DNA of 64,000 nucleotides from Candidatus Dormiibacterota bacterium. Lineage in GTDB: Bacteria; Chloroflexota; Dormibacteria; CF-121. The notes below the pieces were generated by a model, which saw only the letters and a list, made by a program, of their open reading frames with translations, was not told the origin of the DNA and did not search any database. Below are positions 16,080 to 22,270 of the stretch, piece by piece (the first letter of the stretch is position 1; every line of letters begins with the position of its first letter). The translations under genes and the position numbers were made by a program. The DNA lies in assembly GCA_035544955.1 (NCBI GenBank), contig DASZZN010000005.1, positions 1 through 64,000 of the forward strand, in the 5' to 3' direction.

Positions 16080-17162
16080 ACGATCGCCGCGCGCATCGTG
16101 GTACTGCCTGGAGACGGTATTGGTCCGGAGGTGACCGCCGCCGCGCGGCGAGTCCTGGACGCCGCCGCGGGCAAGGTTGGCATCGCCCTCGACTATGTCG
16201 ACGATGTCGTGGGCGGTGCGGCGGTCGATGCCTACGGCGTGGCGCTGCGACCGCAGACACTTCGTCTCTGCAAGACGGCGGACGCCATCCTTTTCGGCGC
16301 GGTTGGGGGTCCCAAATGGGACGATGCGGCACCGGACAGCAAGTTGCGGCCCGGCTCGGCGCTGCTCGGGCTTCGCAAAGGCCTGGGCCTCTTCGCCAAC
16401 CTGCGTCCGGTCCGGGTCGATGCCGCCATGGTCGCCACCTCGGTCCTGCGACCGGAGCGAGTCCACGGCGTCGATCTGCTGGTGGTTCGCGAGCTGACGG
16501 GTGGCCTCTATTTCAGCCGGCCCAAGCGGCGCTACATGACCGCGCGCGGTGAAGCCGCCGTCGATACCATGCGATACAGCACTCCGGAAATCGAGCGGGT
16601 TGCGGTGCGGGCGTTCGAGCTGGCCCGCTTGCGGCGCCGCAAGCTCTTGTCGGTCGACAAGGCCAACGTGCTCGAGACCTCGCGGCTGTGGCGAGCGGTC
16701 GTCAGCCGGGTCGCGCAACACTACCCCGACGTCGCCTGCAGCCACATGCTGGTGGACGCCTTCGCGATGGAACTGCTCCGCCGGCCGCAGGCTTACGACG
16801 TCGTGCTCACGGAGAACCTCTTCGGCGACATCCTTACCGACGAGGCGTCGATGCTGGCCGGCGCGCTGGGGATGCTGCCGTCCGCGAGCCTCGGCGCCGG
16901 AACGCTGGGATTCTATGAGCCGATCCACGGGTCGGCACCGGACATCGCGGGAAAAGACATCGCAAATCCGATCGGCGCGATCCTGAGCGCCGCGCTCCTG
17001 CTGCGCTGGTCGCTCAACCGGGAGGACGCGGCGCAGGCGATCGAGCGCGCCGTCTCACACGTGCTCGCGACAGGCCTTCGCACCGCCGATACCGCCCCAG
17101 ATGCTGAGACCGCGGTGGGAACCACCGCGATGGCCGACGCGATCGTGGACGCGCTGGGTTAG
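16077..17162 (+). CDS. leuB: 3-isopropylmalate dehydrogenase
   Basis: This 361-residue enzyme performs the NAD-dependent oxidative decarboxylation of 3-isopropylmalate in leucine synthesis. Visible landmarks are VLPGDGIGPEVTAAARRVLD at the N-terminus, RELTGGLYF, the catalytic Lys region SVDKANVLETSRLWR, metal-binding Asp residues in LTENLFGDILTDEASMLAGA, and the NAD-binding YEPIHGSAPDIAGKDIANPI. Length is normal. It stands about 22 kb from leuCD and runs alone from its own leaderless promoter. Its stop overlaps the stop of the convergent threonine synthase by four bases. Confidence 0.95.
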   Translation: MTIAARIVVLPGDGIGPEVTAAARRVLDAAAGKVGIALDYVDDVVGGAAVDAYGVALRPQTLRLCKTADAILFGAVGGPKWDDAAPDSKLRPGSALLGLRKGLGLFANLRPVRVDAAMVATSVLRPERVHGVDLLVVRELTGGLYFSRPKRRYMTARGEAAVDTMRYSTPEIERVAVRAFELARLRRRKLLSVDKANVLETSRLWRAVVSRVAQHYPDVACSHMLVDAFAMELLRRPQAYDVVLTENLFGDILTDEASMLAGALGMLPSASLGAGTLGFYEPIHGSAPDIAGKDIANPIGAILSAALLLRWSLNREDAAQAIERAVSHVLATGLRTADTAPDAETAVGTTAMADAIVDALG

Positions 17163-18199
17163 CCGATCGCGCGCCGCAGCGCCTTCAGCGTCGGCTCGAC
17201 GGGGCGAGGCACTCGTAAGCCGCGAGTCAGGGCCTGCGGATCCTTGAGCCCGTGACCGGTGAGCACGCAAACAACCGGCTTGCCGCCCAGGGTTCGAGCG
17301 GCCGCCCTTTTCAGCAAGAGGGCGACGGCGGCTGCTGATGCCGGCTCGACCAGCAGGCCTTCCTCGCGCGCCAGCCGTCGATGCGCCGCCATGATCTCGT
17401 CGTCGCTGACGGCTTCGATCGTGCCGCCCGACTCGTCACGCGCCGCAATGGCGGCGCTCCACGAGGCGGGGTTGCCGATCCGAATCGCGGACGCGACCGT
17501 CTGCGGCCGTGCGACCGGCCGCCCGCTGACCAGCGGCGCCGCTCCCCGCGCCTGCGCGCCGTGCAGCGTCGGGAGTGACGCGCCGCTGCGGCTGGCGAGC
17601 TCGCGGAACCCTCGCCAGTAGGCGGTGATGTTGCCGGCGTTGCCGACCGGAATAAAGAGCTGTGCCGGAGGGCGACCCAGCTGTTCGACGATCTCGAAAG
17701 CCGCTGTCTTCTGGCCTTCGATGCGATAGGGGTTGACCGAGTTCACCAGGGCGACGGCCGGCTCGTCGGCCAGCTTGCGCACAAGGGTCAGCGCACGGTC
17801 GAACGATCCCTTGACCGTCACGATGATCGCGCCATAGGCGAGCGCCTGCGCCAGCTTTCCGGCGGCGACGCCTCCCGCGGGCACGACGACGACAGCGCGC
17901 AGGCGAAAGCGCGCGGCATAGGCGGACGCCGAGGCGCTCGTGTTCCCAGTCGAGGCGCACATCAGCGTTCGGGCCCCGGCCTCAATCGCCCTCGCCGTGG
18001 CGAGTGCCATCCCGCGGTCCTTGAACGATCCGCTTGGATTCAGGCCCTCGCACTTGAAATAGAGCTGGTCGAGCCCGATCGCCGGCCCGATCCTCGACGA
18101 CCGCACCAGTGGCGTCGACCCCTCACCAAGCGTGATCCGGGGTGTAGACGGCGTCACTGGCAGATACGCCGCATAACGCTCGATGATGCCGGCGGTCAT
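17159..18199 (-). CDS. thrC: Threonine synthase, short form without Zn ribbon
   Basis: This 346-residue PLP enzyme of the tryptophan-synthase-beta fold converts O-phosphohomoserine to threonine. The PLP Lys is in NPSGSFKDRGMA, and the phosphate-binding and substrate loop is CASTGNTSASASAYAARF. GNAGNITAYWRGF and VLTGHGLKDP are further family signatures. A second, longer threonine synthase lies at 29271-30515. ATG 18199 is preceded at seven bases by TACCAT, a leaderless -10. The region immediately upstream is the left copy of the 17-bp repeat bounding the 3-kb island. Confidence 0.9.
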   Translation of the reverse strand: MTAGIIERYAAYLPVTPSTPRITLGEGSTPLVRSSRIGPAIGLDQLYFKCEGLNPSGSFKDRGMALATARAIEAGARTLMCASTGNTSASASAYAARFRLRAVVVVPAGGVAAGKLAQALAYGAIIVTVKGSFDRALTLVRKLADEPAVALVNSVNPYRIEGQKTAAFEIVEQLGRPPAQLFIPVGNAGNITAYWRGFRELASRSGASLPTLHGAQARGAAPLVSGRPVARPQTVASAIRIGNPASWSAAIAARDESGGTIEAVSDDEIMAAHRRLAREEGLLVEPASAAAVALLLKRAAARTLGGKPVVCVLTGHGLKDPQALTRGLRVPRPVEPTLKALRRAIG

Positions 18200-18215
18200 G
18201 GCGGTGATGGTAGCG
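18199..18215 (+). repeat. Left copy of 17-bp direct repeat bounding the 18.2-21.2 kb block
   Basis: TGGCGGTGATGGTAGCG is identical to 21199-21215, exactly 3000 bases away; three of the next four bases also match. On the minus strand this copy contains TACCAT (18207-18212), the putative -10 of threonine synthase. Confidence 0.75.
18207..18212 (-). promoter_or_regulatory. -10 element (TACCAT) for leaderless thrC (short form)
   Basis: It ends seven bases before ATG 18199 on the minus strand and lies within the left 17-bp repeat. Confidence 0.4.
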
Positions 18216-18465
18216 GTCCATCACGGCCGAATTCAGGAATGTGGCCCGCGGGAGGCCCGCCCATCACGGCCGCCCCGTCGGTCTCGCGGCTTGTGTAATC
18301 GCCCGATCGTAAGATAACCCTTGTGCGCGCACTCGCCGGGGTAATCCGCTAGCTCGCCCAGTTGGAGAGAGGCGGAACTGCCCCAGCTGGAGCACGAGGG
18401 TTATCCCTTTCTCAGCTCGTTGCCACGAGGTTGACCACCCCTTGGCCGACGTCAAGCGCCATCTA

Positions 18466-18852
18466 CTACGCCGCCGGCCTGCGCGGGCCCGAGCTGTGGT
18501 ACACGTGCCGCGCGTCGACGGTCGCGCCGCCGCCGAGCTCCAAGGCGACGGGTGTGTTTAGCACGGTGAGGCCGTCGATCAGGCCGTGGGTCGGGCCCTC
18601 CATGTGGATGCCGACGCGGCAGTTGTCGATCACGCAGTCGATGATGCTGAAGTTGGGGACCCGGCGCTGCGGCATCCCCTGCCGGGGCGCCCCCGACTGG
18701 ACGGCCCGCCTGCGGAACGCTTCGAAGGTGGAGAGCAGCGGTCTGAACGACGCGCCGCAGCGGCAGGCCGCGGGGACGACCTTCGGCCCGCCCGTGCGGA
18801 CCAGGTCACGGGGCGTCCCGCAGTAGCAGCAGCGCATATCCATGGCTGGCAC
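18466..18852 (-). CDS. Small Zn-ribbon protein with beta-helix-like C-terminal half
   Basis: 128 residues. The N-terminal part holds two cysteine pairs, MRCCYCGTP and AACRCGASF, typical of a zinc ribbon. The C-terminal part (VPNFSIIDCVIDNCRVGIHM; GLIDGLTVLNTPVALELGGG) has the short-turn hydrophobic periodicity of right-handed parallel beta-helix or polar-track repeats. The start is GTG 18852; ATGs at 18843 and 18837 are possible. The gap to the upstream gene is three bases, so it is the last gene of a three-gene operon. I do not recognise the family. Confidence 0.65.
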   Translation of the reverse strand: MPAMDMRCCYCGTPRDLVRTGGPKVVPAACRCGASFRPLLSTFEAFRRRAVQSGAPRQGMPQRRVPNFSIIDCVIDNCRVGIHMEGPTHGLIDGLTVLNTPVALELGGGATVDARHVYHSSGPRRPAA

Positions 18853-18855
18853 GAG

Positions 18856-19200
18856 CTACTTGTCCTTCGAGCGGCCCGGGCGCCGCGGCGCGCGGTGGGT
18901 GACTCGGCGAAAGATCGCGCCGATCGCGTTGCCCTCGATGAATGAGTCCGACCCGTCGGAGACGACATCGTCGAAGGTCGAGCCCGACGCGTCCCCTCGC
19001 ACAAACGCGGATCGCTCGGCCCCCGGCTCGTCGCGGCCGGGCCAGGTCATCCAGATCGCAACCGCCGCGACGGCAGCGAGGCCGACGAGCAACCAGTGCG
19101 AGAAGCCGGCCCAGACAGAGAAGATCGCCAGCACGAGGCCGACGGCGAGGACAACGGATGACCCGATCCACCGGCGTATGGGGGCTGACGTCTCAAGCAT
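18856..19200 (-). CDS. Small two-TM membrane protein with beta-helix-like tail
   Basis: 114 residues. Two TM helices (IGSSVVLAVGLVLAIFSVWA at about 12-31 and WLLVGLAAVAAVAIWMTW at about 36-53) are followed by a tail. The tail pattern FVRGDASGSTFDDVVSDGSD then FIEGNAIGAIFRRV resembles two turns of a beta-helix. Its ATG overlaps the stop of the SEC-C gene (ATGA). It probably anchors its operon partners at the membrane; this is inferred from gene order only. Confidence 0.65.
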   Translation of the reverse strand: MLETSAPIRRWIGSSVVLAVGLVLAIFSVWAGFSHWLLVGLAAVAAVAIWMTWPGRDEPGAERSAFVRGDASGSTFDDVVSDGSDSFIEGNAIGAIFRRVTHRAPRRPGRSKDK

Positions 19201-19487
19201 CACGCGGCGCCGTGGCATCGCTTGTACTTCTTGCCGCCGCCGCAGGGACACGGCCCGCTGGGGCTCGGATCGTTGGTGGGCGGCCGCGGCGTCGCACGGC
19301 CCAGGCCACCGCCAGAGGAACTGCCGGAGGAGTACACGCCGCCCCTTACCAGCCCCATCCCGCCGCACTTTGGGCAGGTGCCGGCGGTGCTGCCGGACAT
19401 TGACACGCCGCTGAGGCTGTCGCCGAGGACGATGCCGGACGAGAAGACGGCGCCGCAATTGGTGCATACGGCCGGGACGGCAGGCAT
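19200..19487 (-). CDS. Small Zn-ribbon protein with C-terminal SEC-C motif
   Basis: 95 residues. It has two CxxC knuckles (VCTNCGAVF near 8-16 and GTCPKCGGMG near 37-46) separated by a Ser/Gly-rich beta stretch, a Pro/Ser linker, and a C-terminal SEC-C zinc motif (PCPCGGGKKYKRCHG). SEC-C motifs occur at the end of SecA and in many small proteins that contact ribosomes or nucleic acid. ATG 19487 has a clear GGAGG site. It heads a three-gene minus-strand operon behind a near-consensus promoter at 19639-19667. Confidence 0.75.
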   Translation of the reverse strand: MPAVPAVCTNCGAVFSSGIVLGDSLSGVSMSGSTAGTCPKCGGMGLVRGGVYSSGSSSGGGLGRATPRPPTNDPSPSGPCPCGGGKKYKRCHGAA

Positions 19488-19638
19488 GATTAGGCCTCCA
19501 GGTTGGGCCGCCGAGGGGCGGCGTGGGCTGGCGGTCGTCCCGCCAGCGGTTCCGATGGGGTCGCTTGCCAACGCGAAACACTCCTCGCTGGCTCCGGCGG
19601 GGGCGTCACAACCACCGACCTGCCAGCCGTTGCACGAC

Positions 19639-19667
19639 ATCCTAGCCCACATTTAGTGCCGGGTCAA
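19639..19667 (-). promoter_or_regulatory. Sigma70-type promoter TTGACC-N17-TAGGAT for the Zn-ribbon operon
   Basis: The -35 is at 19662-19667 and the -10 at 19639-19644, with an optimal 17-base spacer. The predicted leader to ATG 19487 is about 145 bases and contains no other gene. Confidence 0.6.
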
Positions 19668-19721
19668 GCGGTTGCCCACAACCTGTGGATAAGTGCGAAC
19701 GGACGTGCCCTTGTGGGGGAC

Positions 19722-19866
19722 CTAGCAGGTCGGCAGGTTGTCCAGGTTGTTCGCGGTCGTGTAGTCCGGGCGCGTCGTGATGTACGGCGACTATGCAGAC
19801 GCCCGCGACGTGCTCGTGCGTCCCGTCCGAGGACCGCTCCTTCCGCACCTTCGTCACGATCGGCAT
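19722..19866 (-). pseudogene. Remnant of a DUF3892-like small protein (internal out-of-frame deletion)
   Basis: The start ATG 19866 follows a GAGGTG ribosome site and reads MPIVTKVRKERSSDGTHEHV, ending near AGVC, like the beginning of small DUF3892-type proteins of about 90 residues. About 20 codons later the typical ending YITTRPDYTTANNLDNLPTC and a stop (19722-19724) occur, but in another frame. The middle of the family, with its Cys pair and glycine-rich part, is missing. This fits a deletion that removed the core and shifted the frame. Family assignment is from memory of its conserved ends. Confidence 0.6.
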
Positions 19867-19999
19867 GTCCGTCACCTCGCTGAGCCATCGACCCGACCAC
19901 CGGCCCCTTCCCCGGGCGTGCCAGGATCAGCTTCGCACCCGTCTGCGACAGCTGCTTGTCGGACTCACACGGGCATGAGCCGCGTCGCGCGGACCTTGG

Positions 20000-20071
20000 T
20001 TACTTCTTCGGCTTCGGCTTGGTCGTGGTCTTCGGCTTCGCGTAGCCTTTCTTACCGCCCTTCTTAGCCAT
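20000..20071 (-). CDS. 23-residue Lys-rich basic peptide
   Basis: The ORF reads MAKKGGKKGYAKPK and ends TKPKPKK; 11 of its 23 residues are Lys. It has a strong ribosome site (GGAGG, eight bases before ATG 20071) and overlaps the end of the preceding gene, so it is probably translated by coupling. Short Lys/Pro tails of this kind bind nucleic acid or acidic membranes; the function is unknown. After its TAA the same frame stays open to about 19664 without a start codon, so it might once have been longer. Confidence 0.55.
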   Translation of the reverse strand: MAKKGGKKGYAKPKTTTKPKPKK

Positions 20072-20225
20072 TGTCGGACCTCCTTTGTCCCTCCTGCTGC
20101 GGGGCGGGCCGCTCGCGCGGCTCTCTCGCGGGCTGCGGCTTCTCCTGCGTGAGCGGCTTGTCATAGCCCTTGCGGAGTATCTCCGCGTCCTCGTCGCCGC
20201 GGTGTCGGGCGATGGTCTCGATCAC
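20064..20225 (-). CDS. 53-residue charged small protein
   Basis: It starts at GTG 20225, with GGAGG seven bases upstream, and overlaps the stop of the membrane-protein gene (GTGA). The sequence begins MIETIARHRGDEDAEILRKG and continues with a Pro/Glu/Arg/Gln-rich, probably disordered tail (REPRERPAPQQEGQRR). Its stop overlaps the next small gene. No family is recognised. The tight overlaps and good ribosome site are the evidence that it is expressed. Confidence 0.6.
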   Translation of the reverse strand: MIETIARHRGDEDAEILRKGYDKPLTQEKPQPAREPRERPAPQQEGQRRSDNG

Positions 20226-20920
20226 TTTGCTGCCTCCTTTGCGTCCGACGCTGCCGCCAGGACCTTCACGCTTGCGATGTTCGAGGTGACCGGCACCAGC
20301 ACGCCCTTTGACTCCGTTATCTCCTTGTCGATCTGCCCGTCCTTCACCGTGTACTCCTGGGCGAGGAAGATGCCTTGGGTCTGGGGCGACATCGCGACCC
20401 ACGCGGGACCATAGTAGCTGCCCGCGACCTTGGAACCGTCGTTGAAAGTGATGACGAGGAACTGCCCGTCGGCCGTGTCTTCGAGGAAGAACTTATCCCA
20501 CGGCGACGGCGGAACCGGCGGGAACAGGTCCTCGAGCAGCACGCGCCTCCATCCCTCCCGTGTTCGGAGGCTCGGCGGGCTCTTGCCCCAGAACAGCGTC
20601 CCCCATGAGAGCGAGGTGAGCCGGCCGGCGTAGAGCCCGCCGATCGCCGGGACGAGCAGGAGAGCGAACAGGCCCCAGAACGCGACGCGTATGGGATGGT
20701 CGATGAGGCGGTCGTGAACGGGCCACACCCACCAAGAGGTCAGGGGTAGGAACTCCAGGAGCTGGATCACGGCGCTGACGACGATCGCGAGCAGCACGTA
20801 CTTAAGGTCGGTGGGCGGCTCCTGCCACGTCTTGTTCCGCGCCCACAGGGCCAGGGCGATGTAGCCGGGGACGACGGCGACGAGGATCACGAACAGGCCT
20901 TCGAAGGTGCCGGGCCCCAC
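20222..20920 (-). CDS. DUF6338-like membrane protein
   Basis: 232 residues from GTG 20920. An N-terminal hydrophobic segment (TFEGLFVILVAVVPGYIALA) is followed by two more TM helices (about 42-65 and 82-103). A cytoplasmic beta domain with PSPWDKFF, DGSKVAGSYYGPAWVAMSPQ and ESKGVLVPVTSNIASVKVL matches what I recall of DUF6338 proteins, whose role is unknown. Longer in-frame ORF sequence upstream is Arg/Thr-rich and not protein-like. It heads an operon with two tiny overlapping genes. Confidence 0.7.
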   Translation of the reverse strand: MGPGTFEGLFVILVAVVPGYIALALWARNKTWQEPPTDLKYVLLAIVVSAVIQLLEFLPLTSWWVWPVHDRLIDHPIRVAFWGLFALLLVPAIGGLYAGRLTSLSWGTLFWGKSPPSLRTREGWRRVLLEDLFPPVPPSPWDKFFLEDTADGQFLVITFNDGSKVAGSYYGPAWVAMSPQTQGIFLAQEYTVKDGQIDKEITESKGVLVPVTSNIASVKVLAAASDAKEAAK

Positions 20921-20929
20921 CGTGCTCGA

Positions 20930-20958
20930 ACTATAGCGAGCCGCCGCGCGACTGGCAA
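20930..20958 (-). promoter_or_regulatory. Sigma70-type promoter TTGCCA-N17-TATAGT
   Basis: The -35 is at 20953-20958 and the -10 at 20930-20935. It drives the DUF6338-like operon, with only a few leader bases before GTG 20920. The remaining stretch to 21198 shows no gene. Confidence 0.6.
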
Positions 20959-21198
20959 TGTGGAGGTGTTTAGCGAAGCGAGCTAGCAGGATCGGGGACC
21001 GTGTAGTCGTCGTCCTTCCGGCCACCGCGGCGCTCGTGCGGCAACATGGATGTATCGTCCGCTGGCGCCACGGCTTGCAGGCTGTTGGTAGTCGAGCGCA
21101 CCGCACTAACGCCGTTCCGCTTCGGACATCGAGGCGCTGTCAACTGGCCCGCGGCTGGCCATGCCATCGGCTGAACTCGCTGGCGTGGGAGGCCGCTG

Positions 21199-21215
21199 TG
21201 GCGGTGATGGTAGCG
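21199..21215 (+). repeat. Right copy of 17-bp direct repeat bounding the block
   Basis: Identical to 18199-18215. On the plus strand its end forms, with the next base, TAGCGT (21211-21216), six bases before the hom start. It therefore also carries the putative leaderless -10 of homoserine dehydrogenase. Confidence 0.75.
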
Positions 21216-21216
21216 T
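21211..21216 (+). promoter_or_regulatory. -10 element (TAGCGT) for leaderless hom
   Basis: It ends six bases before ATG 21223 and overlaps the right 17-bp repeat by five bases. Confidence 0.4.
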
Positions 21217-21222
21217 TCCCGA

Positions 21223-22257
21223 ATGCGTGCCCCGTATCGCGTTGGACTGCTCGGCCTTGGCCACGTCGGCGGAGCGCTGGCGCGACGGTTGGTGGAGGAT
21301 GCCGATCGGATCACCCAAGCCGCCGGCCGGCCGATCCACCTGGAAGCCGTCGCCGTGGCGCACCCTGAGGGCCGGCGCGCACCGGCGCCGTTGCTCCCCG
21401 CCGCGCAATTGCTGGCACAGCCACACCTCGATGCCGTCGTCGAGGTGATGGGCGGCCTCGAACCGGCGCATACCTATATACATACGGCGCTCCAGGCGGG
21501 CCGCCAGGTGATCACGGCCAACAAGCAACTGATCGCCGCGGAGGGGCCGCAACTGGCCCGGCTCGGGACGATTCGGTTCGAGGCCTCCGTCGCCAGCGCG
21601 ATCCCGATCGTCGAAACCCTGGCCGACACGCTTGGCGCGGACCGGATCCGCTCGATCATGGGCATCCTCAATGGCACGACCAACTCGATCCTCGCCGCGA
21701 TGGACGGCGGGGCGACCTATACGGAAGCCCTCGCCGACGCCCAGCGCCGCGGTCTCGCCGAGGCGGATCCGAGCGCGGATGTCGACGCGCATGACCCGGC
21801 CGCCAAGCTAGCCATCCTCATGATGCTGGCCTTTCGGCGCCCCATCGACCCTTCCCAGATCGAGCGGGTCGGGATTCGCGGCGTCGATCCGGCGCAGGTC
21901 GAGGCGGCACGCGGGCGTGGCTTCGTCATCAAACTGGTAGCGGCCGCGACGAGCCGCGACGATGGCTCCATCGAGGCCGACGTCCGTCCACGACTGTTGC
22001 CCATGGATGCGCCGATGGCACGCGTCCATGGCGCGATGAATGCCATCAGCCTCGACGCCGACTACGCCGGGTCGCTCGTCTTTGAAGGACCGGGGGCGGG
22101 CCCGGACGCCGCCGCGAGCGCGGTGCTCGCCGATCTATTACGGGCAGCAAGGGACGTGCCCACCTCAGCGGGCTCTCTGCTCGCGAGCCTGGCGGACATG
22201 CCGCTGACGACGGTCGCGCCTCTCGGACCAAAGAACCCGTATCCTGCAGCCTCGTGA
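21223..22257 (+). CDS. hom: Homoserine dehydrogenase
   Basis: This 344-residue enzyme reduces aspartate-4-semialdehyde to homoserine. The NAD(P) motif is VGLLGLGHVGGALARRL. The catalytic domain shows VITANKQLIAAEGPQL, FEASVASAIPIVETL, MGILNGTTNSILAAM and GLAEADPSADVDAHDPAAKL. The C-terminal ACT regulatory domain found in about 430-residue homologues is absent, so threonine feedback through that domain is unlikely. It is separated from lysC, asd and thrB and followed at 13 bases by trpE. Confidence 0.93.
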   Translation: MRAPYRVGLLGLGHVGGALARRLVEDADRITQAAGRPIHLEAVAVAHPEGRRAPAPLLPAAQLLAQPHLDAVVEVMGGLEPAHTYIHTALQAGRQVITANKQLIAAEGPQLARLGTIRFEASVASAIPIVETLADTLGADRIRSIMGILNGTTNSILAAMDGGATYTEALADAQRRGLAEADPSADVDAHDPAAKLAILMMLAFRRPIDPSQIERVGIRGVDPAQVEAARGRGFVIKLVAAATSRDDGSIEADVRPRLLPMDAPMARVHGAMNAISLDADYAGSLVFEGPGAGPDAAASAVLADLLRAARDVPTSAGSLLASLADMPLTTVAPLGPKNPYPAAS

Positions 22258-22270
22258 TGACGGGGGCCAC

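Larger units (their letters stand above)
18216..21215. mobile_element. Putative 3.0-kb genomic insertion between thrC and hom
   Basis: The block is bounded by 17-bp direct repeats and separates two divergently placed threonine-pathway genes. All its genes are on the minus strand and belong to poorly known small families (DUF6338-like, SEC-C/Zn ribbon, short basic peptides, a broken DUF3892-like gene). No integrase or transposase is visible, so if it is mobile it is non-autonomous. From 18216 to 18465 I see no gene. A D-arm-like string (TAGCTC...CAGTTGG) near 18350 does not fold into a complete tRNA. Confidence 0.4.

Noticed and set aside
14907-16928. Long 673-codon open frame opposite the kinase and leuB genes
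   Set aside because: It is the antisense shadow of two well-supported genes, with Arg/Gln/His-rich sequence and no domain.
18330-18420. A tRNA-like string (TAGCTC, then CAGTTGG, later GGGTTATCCC) left of the Zn-ribbon operon
   Set aside because: The acceptor and anticodon stems do not close and the T-loop lacks the TTCGA core, so it is not called a tRNA.
19684-19692. Perfect DnaA box TTATCCACA (minus strand)
   Set aside because: Only one copy is present, with no dnaA/dnaN genes or AT-rich region; chance or a local operator is more likely than an origin.
19876-19999. Open frame containing SCPCESDKQLSQTGAKLI downstream of the Lys-rich peptide
   Set aside because: It looks protein-like but has no start codon after the TAA. 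It may be a decayed extension or another remnant and cannot be called a gene.
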